Of a stretch of DNA of 64,000 nucleotides, positions 44,684 through 52,315 are shown in pieces. The position numbers were made by a program, and so were the translations under genes. The notes beneath the pieces are model-generated. The model was not told the DNA's origin. It saw only the letters and a list, made by a program, of their open reading frames with translations, and made no database searches. The DNA is from Nostocoides sp. GTDB lineage: Bacteria > Actinomycetota > Actinomycetes > Actinomycetales > Dermatophilaceae. Location of the stretch: NCBI GenBank assembly GCA_016716625.1, contig JADJVJ010000001.1:1054001-1118000 (forward strand). Direction: 5' to 3'. Positions within the stretch are counted from its first letter, which is position 1, and every line of letters begins with the position of its first letter.

Positions 44684-47600
44684 CGAGCCCCAAGATCGAC
44701 ACGTTCCGTCAGATCAACCCGATGGTCTACTCGTGGCGGACGCCAGACGTTCCCAAGTACGACGGCTGGGAGAAGATCGGCTACACGGGTCTTCAGACCG
44801 TCGACGACCGGATCGCCCAGCAGGCGTCCCAGATGTCGGTGAAGAAGGAGAAGCTCTGGGCTCGGCGAGCTGTGTTCACGTCCGAGGCCGGTGGCCAGTT
44901 TACCGACACGGATTTCCACGCCTACCTAAAGCAGCACGGCGTTGAGCGCGAGTTCGACCCTGGAGCACGGCCCCAGCAGACGGAGTGGCACCACTTCGCA
45001 CCTGCGCCGAAGACGTCTCTTGACTACTTCAACGCCTTCGCCGGCCAGGACTACAGCGACCTTCAAGCCGGCGGCGAGGACGACTACGTCCTGCGGCCAG
45101 AGCAGCAGGATGCCGTTGCCCAGGCCATGGCAGCGTTCACCGACGGCTCCGACGAGGTGCTGTGGAACGCCAAGCCCCGGTTTGGCAAGACCCTGACGAC
45201 CTACCACCTCATGCGCGAGCTGGACGCGGTCCGCGTCCTCGTGGTCACCAACCGCCCGGCCATCGCCAACTCCTGGTTCGACGACTTCACCCGCTTCATC
45301 GGCCACCAGACGACATTCAAGTTCGTCTCGGAGTCACCGTCGCTGGCACGACGCTCACCGATGACCCGTGCCCAGTGGATCGCCTACTCCAACGAGCACA
45401 TGGACAAGGATCCCCGCGTCGTCGAGTTCCTCTCGCTGCAGGACCTCAAGGGGTCGCAGTACTTCGGCGGCACGCACAAGAAGCTGAAGCACATCGCCGA
45501 CTTCCACTGGGACCTGCTCGTCATCGATGAGGCCCACGAGGGCGTCGACACCACGAAGACCGACATCGCTTTCGACCAGATCAAGCGCAAGTACACGCTC
45601 CACCTTTCGGGCACACCGTTCAAGGCGCTGGCTTCCGGCCGGTTCACCGACTCAGAGATCTTCAACTGGACCTACGAGGACGAGCAGCAGGCTCGGGCGG
45701 ACTGGAACGACGGGACCCAGGAGAACCCCTACGCAGCTCTTCCCACCCTCAACCTGCTCACCTACCAGCTCTCCCGCATGATCACCGACCGCCTGGCCGA
45801 GGGCGTGGCCATCGACGAGGACGAGGCGAGCGTGGACTTCACCTTCGACCTCAACCAGTTCTTCGCCACCAAGGACAACGGCTTCTTCGAGTACGAGGCC
45901 GAAGTGATCAAGTTCCTCGACACCCTCACGACCAACGACAAGTACCCGTTCTCCACCCCCGATCTACGCAACGAAATCCGGCACTCCTTCTGGCTGCTTC
46001 ACCGCGTAGCCTCCGCCAAGGCGCTGGAGAAACTCCTCAAGGCACACCCGGTGTTCAGGGACTACACCGTCGTCCTGGCAGCTGGCGACGGCCGCACCGA
46101 CGAGGATGACCCGGTCGCTATCGGCAAGTCGTTGGACAAGGTGCGTGAGGCGATCGCCAGCGCGGAAGCCTCGGGTGGCAGGACCATCACGCTCTCCGTC
46201 GGCCAGCTCACCACCGGCGTCACGGTCCCCGAGTGGACCGCAGTCATCATGCTGTCCAACATGGCCTCCCCGGCCCAGTACATGCAGGCGGCCTTCCGTG
46301 CCCAGAACCCGCATATCTTCATGCGTGGCGACGAGGTGCTCCAGAAGCAGAACGCCTACATCTTTGATTTCGCCCCCGAGCGCACGCTCACCATCTTTGA
46401 CGACTTCGCCAACAACCTGAGCCCGAACCCGCCCTTGAGTACGCAGGTCCGGCAGGACAACATCCGTACCCTGCTCAACTTCTTCCCGGTGCTGGGTGAG
46501 GACTCCGAGGGGCGCATGATCGAGCTCGACGCCTCGCAGGTGCTCACCTTCCCGCGGGTCTTCAAGGCCCGCGAGGTCGTACGCCGCGGGTTCCTGTCGA
46601 ACCTGCTGTTCGCCAACGTCGCCGGCATCTTCCGCTACTCCGAGCACGTGAAGGAGATCCTGGACAAGCTGCCGACGGCCAAGCAGGGCAAGGTCAAGAA
46701 GGGCGAGCCCCTCGATATCCCGCAGCCGCCGCCCACGACGGACCCTGACGGCAACGTGCAGGTCGACGAGACCGTCATCAACCCCAAGGTCGCCGAGCTC
46801 GGCCCGCCGGTGTGGTCAGTCGAGGACATCCCCGCCATTGACCCGGCCACTCCGGCGGCCAAGGCCGCAGCGGAGATCGCCAGGTTTGTCACAGGCCAGA
46901 CCGGCACCAAGCGCGAGGAGCTGAAGGACGCCTACCAGCTGACAAACAAGCAGGTCGAGCGAGACGTCAGGCGCACCGAGCAACACGTGGCCGACAAGGT
47001 CGAGCGCGCACTGACCGACCACCAGATCGCCCAGAAGCATCTTCAGGATGAGTTCGAGGCCGCGGCCACCGAAGCCGAGGGTGATGAGGTCAAGTCTAGG
47101 CAGGCGGGCGAGATGGAGGCGTTCAAGAAGGACCTGGCGGCCATCGTGGAGGACGTGATGGAGACCATCGTTCCCGAGGTGGTCAAGCGGGAGGAGACCA
47201 AGTCGGAGCAGAAGCGCGCCGACAAGACGATGGAGGACGCCCGGTCCCACTTGCGGGGTTTCGCCCGCACGATCCCGATGTTCCTCATGGCCTACGGCGA
47301 CCGGGACACCCGCCTGGCGAACTTCGACGACTACACCCCCGACGATGTGTTCGAGGAGATCACCGGCATCACCGAGGCCGAGTTCCGGGTGCTGCGCGAC
47401 GGCCAGGAGATCACCGAAGACGACGGCACGGTCACGACCATCCCCGGCCTGTTCGACGAGTCCGTCTTCGACCAGGCCCTCCAGGAGTTCCAGGACAAGA
47501 AAGAGGCTCTGGCTGACTACTTCGACGACGAACTGACCGAGGACATCTTCGCCTACATCCCTCGGCAGAAGACCTCGCTGGTGTTCACCCCCAAACCCGT

Positions 47601-47973
47601 CGTCGAGAAGATGGTCGACATCCTGGAGGAAGAGAACCCCGGCATCTTCACCAACCCGGACAAGACTTTCGCGGACCTCTTCTCAACGGCGGGACTCTTC
47701 CTGATGGAACTTGTCCGCCGCCTCGACCACGGCCTTGCCGAACAGATCCCGAATCAGAACAAGCGCCTAAGGCACATTCTCACCAAGCAGATCTTCGAGA
47801 TGAGCCACAACCAAGTCCTGCACCGCATCACCATCGAAGCCGTCTCCGGCGGGATCCCCGAACGCAAACGTTGGATGGAGGAGTCCAGACACTTCAGGGT
47901 GGGCAACCTGGCCCGGATGTCCCCTGATGAACGGCAGGCCGTGGTCGACGACATGTTAAAGGAAGGACCCTGA
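44680..47973 (+). CDS. GIY-YIG-like nuclease / DEAD-DEAH helicase with C-terminal methylase-like region
   Basis: A 1097-residue multi-domain protein. Residues 12-105: MVYSWRTPDV...KIGYTG...VDDR resembles the T5orf172/MUG113 type of GIY-YIG nuclease. Helicase domain: Q-like LRPEQQDAV (138), Walker A NAKPRFGKT (163-171), DEAH in VIDEAHEG, LSGTPF and GQLTTGVTVPEW. After a Glu/Lys-rich coiled region, residues 975-1060 read VFTPKPVVEKMVDIL and FADLFSTAGLFLMEL, a degenerate motif-I-like segment. GTG at 44680 overlaps the previous stop, after CAGGAGGGGAGG. Nuclease-helicase-methylase order recalls type ISP restriction enzymes, but here the catalytic methylase part is in the next gene. Confidence 0.8.
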   Translation: MTSPKIDTFRQINPMVYSWRTPDVPKYDGWEKIGYTGLQTVDDRIAQQASQMSVKKEKLWARRAVFTSEAGGQFTDTDFHAYLKQHGVEREFDPGARPQQTEWHHFAPAPKTSLDYFNAFAGQDYSDLQAGGEDDYVLRPEQQDAVAQAMAAFTDGSDEVLWNAKPRFGKTLTTYHLMRELDAVRVLVVTNRPAIANSWFDDFTRFIGHQTTFKFVSESPSLARRSPMTRAQWIAYSNEHMDKDPRVVEFLSLQDLKGSQYFGGTHKKLKHIADFHWDLLVIDEAHEGVDTTKTDIAFDQIKRKYTLHLSGTPFKALASGRFTDSEIFNWTYEDEQQARADWNDGTQENPYAALPTLNLLTYQLSRMITDRLAEGVAIDEDEASVDFTFDLNQFFATKDNGFFEYEAEVIKFLDTLTTNDKYPFSTPDLRNEIRHSFWLLHRVASAKALEKLLKAHPVFRDYTVVLAAGDGRTDEDDPVAIGKSLDKVREAIASAEASGGRTITLSVGQLTTGVTVPEWTAVIMLSNMASPAQYMQAAFRAQNPHIFMRGDEVLQKQNAYIFDFAPERTLTIFDDFANNLSPNPPLSTQVRQDNIRTLLNFFPVLGEDSEGRMIELDASQVLTFPRVFKAREVVRRGFLSNLLFANVAGIFRYSEHVKEILDKLPTAKQGKVKKGEPLDIPQPPPTTDPDGNVQVDETVINPKVAELGPPVWSVEDIPAIDPATPAAKAAAEIARFVTGQTGTKREELKDAYQLTNKQVERDVRRTEQHVADKVERALTDHQIAQKHLQDEFEAAATEAEGDEVKSRQAGEMEAFKKDLAAIVEDVMETIVPEVVKREETKSEQKRADKTMEDARSHLRGFARTIPMFLMAYGDRDTRLANFDDYTPDDVFEEITGITEAEFRVLRDGQEITEDDGTVTTIPGLFDESVFDQALQEFQDKKEALADYFDDELTEDIFAYIPRQKTSLVFTPKPVVEKMVDILEEENPGIFTNPDKTFADLFSTAGLFLMELVRRLDHGLAEQIPNQNKRLRHILTKQIFEMSHNQVLHRITIEAVSGGIPERKRWMEESRHFRVGNLARMSPDERQAVVDDMLKEGP

Positions 47974-47975
47974 CC

Positions 47976-49022
47976 ATGAACAAGACGTTCGACGTCGTCA
48001 TCGGCAACCCGCCCTACCAAGAGGAGACGGAAGGTGGCGGGCGTTTCGCTACGCCCATTTACCACCTGTTCATGGACGCGTCATACGAGGTCGCAGAGAA
48101 GGCGGTGCTCATTACCCCGGCGCGCTTCCTCTTTAATGCCGGCCAGACGCCGAAGGCATGGAATGCGAAGATGCTTGCTGACCCACACCTAACGGTTCCC
48201 TACTACGTCTCAAACAGTGACGACCTCTTCCCGGGCACTGAGATCATGGGCGGGGTGGCAGTGACCTACCGTGACGCGTCGCGGCAGGGGGAGCCGATTG
48301 GTGTGTTCTCAAAGTTCGCGGAACTGAACGTGATTCGTCAGAAGGTTGCCGAGAAGACACACGAGTCGATCACGTCGCTCGACTTCACGAGCTCGCGCTC
48401 CTACCGATACACAGAGCGCATGCACGAAGAGAACCCTGCTGTCGAGGCACTGCTGCCAAGTTCTGAGCGGTACAAACTGGTGACCAGCGCGTTCACATTG
48501 CCGGTGTTCCATGCGGAGCGCCCCAGCGATGGGCGCGAGTACGAACGGATGTATGGACTCGCCGACAGCAAACGCACATACCGTTGGGTCCGCCAGGACT
48601 ACATCGACGGGCCCGCGAGCCTCAACAAGTACAAGGTCGCCGTCCCTGCATCCAGAAACGCAGGCGGGATGCTAGGCGACAAGCCCGCCCAGGTCACTGG
48701 TTACTCGCTGCTCTTGGAGCCTGGTACAGGCGTGACGCAGACCTTCATCACCATCGGCTCTTTCGACACTAAAGCGGAAGGCGAAGCGTGCCTCAAGTAC
48801 ATCCAATCGAAGTTCGCACGAGTGATGCTCGGAATACTCAAGGTGACACAGCACAATCCGCGCAGCACGTGGAAGCACGTCCCAAACCAGGACTTTGGTT
48901 CCTCCTCGGACATAGACTGGAACAAGTCCATGCCAGAGATCGATCAGCAGCTCTACGCCAAGTACGGGCTTGATCCTGACGAGATCGCCTTCATCGAGAG
49001 CCACGTCAAGCCGATGGAATGA
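47976..49022 (+). CDS. Eco57I-type adenine methylase subunit with target-recognition region
   Basis: A 348-residue protein starting MNKTFDVVIGNPPYQEE, the motif IV of N6-adenine methylases; ITPARFLFN and the DDLFPGTEIMGGVAVTY block follow, matching the catalytic second half of Eco57I-like enzymes. The C-terminal two thirds probably recognise DNA. It lacks a SAM motif I, so it must work with another chain. ATG lies two bases after the helicase stop, with AAAGGAAGG upstream: tight coupling. Its base composition is lower in GC than the rest of the cassette, as often seen in target-recognition genes. Confidence 0.78.
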   Translation: MNKTFDVVIGNPPYQEETEGGGRFATPIYHLFMDASYEVAEKAVLITPARFLFNAGQTPKAWNAKMLADPHLTVPYYVSNSDDLFPGTEIMGGVAVTYRDASRQGEPIGVFSKFAELNVIRQKVAEKTHESITSLDFTSSRSYRYTERMHEENPAVEALLPSSERYKLVTSAFTLPVFHAERPSDGREYERMYGLADSKRTYRWVRQDYIDGPASLNKYKVAVPASRNAGGMLGDKPAQVTGYSLLLEPGTGVTQTFITIGSFDTKAEGEACLKYIQSKFARVMLGILKVTQHNPRSTWKHVPNQDFGSSSDIDWNKSMPEIDQQLYAKYGLDPDEIAFIESHVKPME

Positions 49023-49134
49023 CCCCGCAACTGAGCGACCGTGGGCTCCGCCGTCCGGACGGACGATGGTCGGTGGCCGAGACACGACCTCCGCATTCAC
49101 GAACATCTTAAAGGAGAAGGGGAGCACCACGCCA

Positions 49135-51048
49135 ATGCATCTGACCAAGTTCCGCGTCCGCAAGTTCAGGAACATCCTCGACAGTGGAGAGATCAAGGTC
49201 GATGAGAGCGTCACCTGTCTCGTCGGCATGAACGAGTCCGGGAAGACTGCCGTCCTGACAGCGCTGCACCGGCTGAACCCGGTCGACAGCGGCAGCTTCC
49301 AGGAGAAGTACGACTACCCGCGATGGCTGCTCGCGAGGGACCGGAAGGAGCAGCTGATCGACTCCGTCGTCCCTATCGAGGCGACGTTCGCGCTAGACGA
49401 CTCCGATGTCGCCCTCCTCGATGACGCCCTGGGCCCAGACGTGGTGAAGCCTTTCGACGTGACGGTGTCGCGGCGCTACAACGCCACGAACCGCCAGTGG
49501 ACCGTTCCGCATGACGCTCGGCGAGCGGTCGAGAACCTCCTCGGTCGTGTCGACATCCGCAAGAAGACCCTGGAGCACTTCAAGGGGGTCAAGGACCTTG
49601 ATGGGATCGAGGCGGTGTGCGCTCGGCTTATGGTCGACGAGATCGACACCCAGGCGGATAAGACGGCCGAAGAGGTGGAGAGCATCCGTGCCGAGCTGAA
49701 CAAGCTCGACGGCGACACGGCTGGGCGTGTTGCACAAAACCTGCTTACGGTCCGGCTGCCGAAGTTCTTCTACTTCTCGGAGTACTCGGGTCTTGTGGGC
49801 CGGATCGACGTAGCCGCCCTCGACACCGAGGACGAGCAGACGGCGTCATCGGCGGACCAGACGGCAAAGGCGCTGCTCCGCCTCGCCAGCACGACCCCAG
49901 CAGAGCTGGGTGAGGATGATTACGAGGACCGCAAGGCCGAGCTCGAGACCGTCGGACACGAGTTGACCGAGCAGGTCTTCGAGTACTGGAAGCAGAACGA
50001 GAACCTCCGTGTTCAGTTCGACATCGACCGCCAGATCGAGCACCTCCCGGACGGCCGGCACACCGTCAGGAAGACGTTCCTTGACATCCGGGTCGAGGAC
50101 ACCAGGCATCGCTTCACCAATAACTTCGGCCAGCGCTCGTCCGGATTCCGGTGGTTCTTCTCCTTCCTCGCCGCATTCACCGAGTTCGAGACCCGTAAGG
50201 AACCGGTGGTCGTGCTACTGGACGAGCCGGGACTCACCCTGCATGCCCGTGCTCAGGGCGACCTGCTCCGGTTCATCAACGAGCGACTGGCCAGCGCTGT
50301 GCAGGTCCTGTACACGACGCACAGCCCATTCCTGGTCGAGACCGACAGAATTGACCGTGTCCGGATCGTCGAGGACGGCGGTCCCCAGACCGGTGCAACC
50401 GTGACCCAAGAGGCCCTGACCGTCGGTGAGAGCAGCATCTTCCCGCTGCAGGCGGCACTTGGCTACGACATCGCCCAGCACTTGTTCATCGGACAGACCA
50501 ACCTCCTGGTGGAGGGTCCGAGCGACTTTGTCTACCTCGACGCAGTCAGCCGGCTGCTGAGGGACAGCGGGCGCACTGCCCTGGATGAACGCTGGCGGGT
50601 GCTTCCCACCGGCGGAGCCGCGAACATCCCAGCCTTCGTGGCGCTGATGGGCCAGAACCTGGACGTGACGGTCCTGATCGACTCGGGCACCGAGGGTGTC
50701 GACCGGCTCGAGAGGGCCGTCGCCGCGGCTCGGCTGCAGCGCAACCGGATCGTTCAGATCAGCGAGATCACCGGCCGCAGGCATTCCGACATCGAGGACC
50801 TCTTCGATGTCGATGAGTATCTCAAACTCTTCAACAAAGCGTTCGGCACGTCGATCTCGTCCAGCGACCTCGGTCACGGCGACCGGATCCTCAAGCGACT
50901 GACGGACGCGCACGGGGCGTACGACCACTACAAGCCCGCTGACGTGATGCTCCGGCACCCTGATCTTCGGGACGGTCTGTCTGAGGCAACCCTGGCAAGG
51001 TTCGAGACGCTCTTCGAGCGGATCAACGGCACCGGTTCTGCGAAGTAG
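49135..51048 (+). CDS. AAA ATPase with TOPRIM-like C-terminus (OLD-like)
   Basis: A 637-residue protein with an ABC-type ATPase split by a coiled coil: Walker A GMNESGKTAV (31-40), signature-like QRSSGFRWFFSF (333-344), Walker B VVVLLDEPGLTLH with Asp363 and Glu364, H-loop TTHSPF (His396). The C-terminal part has TOPRIM-like LLVEGPSDFVYL (Glu460) and VLIDSGTEG (Asp516). This is the architecture of OLD-family nucleases, widespread in phage defence. ATG at 49135 follows AAGGAG and GGGGAG; a 112-base gap separates it from the methylase gene, so it may be read from the same transcript. The longer frame upstream lacks homology. Confidence 0.82.
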   Translation: MHLTKFRVRKFRNILDSGEIKVDESVTCLVGMNESGKTAVLTALHRLNPVDSGSFQEKYDYPRWLLARDRKEQLIDSVVPIEATFALDDSDVALLDDALGPDVVKPFDVTVSRRYNATNRQWTVPHDARRAVENLLGRVDIRKKTLEHFKGVKDLDGIEAVCARLMVDEIDTQADKTAEEVESIRAELNKLDGDTAGRVAQNLLTVRLPKFFYFSEYSGLVGRIDVAALDTEDEQTASSADQTAKALLRLASTTPAELGEDDYEDRKAELETVGHELTEQVFEYWKQNENLRVQFDIDRQIEHLPDGRHTVRKTFLDIRVEDTRHRFTNNFGQRSSGFRWFFSFLAAFTEFETRKEPVVVLLDEPGLTLHARAQGDLLRFINERLASAVQVLYTTHSPFLVETDRIDRVRIVEDGGPQTGATVTQEALTVGESSIFPLQAALGYDIAQHLFIGQTNLLVEGPSDFVYLDAVSRLLRDSGRTALDERWRVLPTGGAANIPAFVALMGQNLDVTVLIDSGTEGVDRLERAVAAARLQRNRIVQISEITGRRHSDIEDLFDVDEYLKLFNKAFGTSISSSDLGHGDRILKRLTDAHGAYDHYKPADVMLRHPDLRDGLSEATLARFETLFERINGTGSAK

Positions 51049-51137
51049 TAGCCGGCCGCCCGGCTGCTCGACCGAGCACCAGTCTGTGACAGTCGTTGGC
51101 ATGGAAGCCCCTACTCTGCTGCGAGGGTTGGGGCTTT

Positions 51138-51151
51138 GGGGTTAGATAAAC
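51138..51151. repeat. Right inverted end of the element
   Basis: GGGGTTAGATAAAC, partner of the left end at 39425-39437. Five bases (AGCGG) separate it from the right 38-bp repeats. Confidence 0.75.
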
Positions 51152-51156
51152 AGCGG

Positions 51157-51244
51157 CAGTCAGGACTCACAGTGGAGCCGTTGAGTACTGACGGCAGTCA
51201 GGACTCACAGTGGAGCCGTTGAGTACTGACGGCAGTCAGGACTC
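51157..51244. repeat. 38-bp palindromic repeat, two and a third copies, right flank of element
   Basis: Full copies at 51157-51194 and 51195-51232, then the first arm CAGTCAGGACTC at 51233-51244, where it forms the last codons and stop of panB. The full copies match the second left-flank copy exactly. The partial copy in panB shows that the chromosomal target is the 3' end of panB or its terminator. Confidence 0.9.
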
Positions 51245-52104
51245 AAAGGAATGCTCGGCCGCCGGGAACGCGCCGGAGGCGACTTCGGCGGCATACGCCT
51301 GCGCAGCCTTGGCGAGGTCCTCGCGCACGTTGGCGTACTTCTTGACAAAGCGCGGCGCGCGGCCACCGCGCAGCCCGGCCATGTCCTGCCAGACCAGGAC
51401 CTGGGCGTCGCAGTGTGGCCCGGCGCCGATGCCGATCGTCGGGATGTGCAGGGCCTTGGTCACCTGCTCGGCGACGGGGGCCGGCACCATCTCCATGACG
51501 ATGGCGAAGCACCCGGCGTCCTCGAGGGCGAGGGCGTCGTCCATGAGTTTCTCGGCCCCGGACCCTCGCCCCTGAACCTTGTAGCCGCCGAGGACGTGTT
51601 CGCTCTGCGGGGTGAACCCGATGTGCCCCATGACCGGGATCCCGGCCCGGACGAGGAGTTCGACCTCAGGCACCATCGCCTTGCCGCCCTCGAGCTTGAC
51701 GGCGTGCGCGAGTCCCTCCTTCATGAACCGGGTCGCCGTCGCCAGCGCCTGCTGCGGGCTCGCTTGGTAGGAGCCGAACGGCAGGTCGGCGACGACCATG
51801 GCCCGCTTCGCCGCGCTCGTCACGGCCCGGCACAGTGGGACGAGGTGGTCCACGGTCACCGGCACCGTGGTCTCGAACCCGTAGACGTTGTTTCCGGCCG
51901 AGTCGCCGACGAGGAGAACCGGGATTCCGGCCTCGTCGAAGATCTCCGCGGTGTACATGTCGTATGCCGTGAGCATGGCCCAGCGTTCTCCGCGGGCCTT
52001 CATCTCGAGCAGGTGGGGATCCGGATCCGACGTTGCGGGGCGGCCTGGGCGCCGGTGCCGTAGGGCGCGACGGACTCGGGTGCCGCTGTGCTGGACTCGC
52101 TCAT
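51236..52104 (-). CDS. panB: 3-methyl-2-oxobutanoate hydroxymethyltransferase, frameshifted near the N-terminus
   Basis: First step of pantothenate synthesis. The main frame is intact from HLLEMKARGERWAMLTAYDMYTAEIFDEAG to the C-terminus, with the metal ligands in LLVGDSAGN and VMEMVPAP, and the GGYKVQGRG block. The true start is ATG at 52104 (MSESSTAAPES), which joins the main frame only if one base is restored in the run of four G at 52015-52018. The last codons (HSFES) and stop lie inside the partial 38-bp repeat at the right flank of the Tn554-like element. Restored length about 289 residues. Confidence 0.9.
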
Positions 52105-52315
52105 GGGTTGAGCGTACGGCGCCCGCCGGGTCGGTGACGCGCGGAGGGCCCGCAGGGGGCCGTGGGAGGCCCGAGAACCGGAAAAAGTTGCTGAGAAAAG
52201 GCTTACACAAACGATCAACTGCGAGTTTCGGTTCCCTCAGCGTCAATCCCGTGGTGGACTGTCCACCGCACCTGCCGACCGCAGGCTGCATCTCGATCAC
52301 GATCAGGGAGAATCT

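Larger units (their letters stand above)
39425..51151. mobile_element. Tn554-like element carrying a split restriction/defence cassette
   Basis: About 11.7 kb between a SPOR-like gene and panB. Evidence for mobility: two overlapping tyrosine recombinase genes plus a DUF6262/TnpC-like gene in the Tn554 order, short inverted ends (GTTATCTAACCCC at 39425 and GGGGTTAGATAAAC at 51138), and the same 38-bp repeats outside both ends. All nine ORFs point the same way. The host-enriched word GTATGCC/GGCATAC does not occur in it. Cargo: methylase fragment, GIY-YIG-like helicase, Eco57I-type NPPY protein and OLD-like protein. No phage structural or conjugation genes are seen. The exact ends are inferred from the inverted termini. 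Confidence 0.8.

Noticed and set aside
39425..51151. The island as a prophage, integrative conjugative element, BREX or DISARM locus
   Set aside because: No capsid, tail, lysis, relaxase or type IV secretion genes; no PglZ, BrxL, DrmA or DrmB-like proteins. Recombinase order fits Tn554 better.
39351..51244. 38-bp repeats as a CRISPR array
   Set aside because: The units are directly adjacent with no spacers, lie in two blocks 12 kb apart beside a recombinase element, and no cas gene is present.
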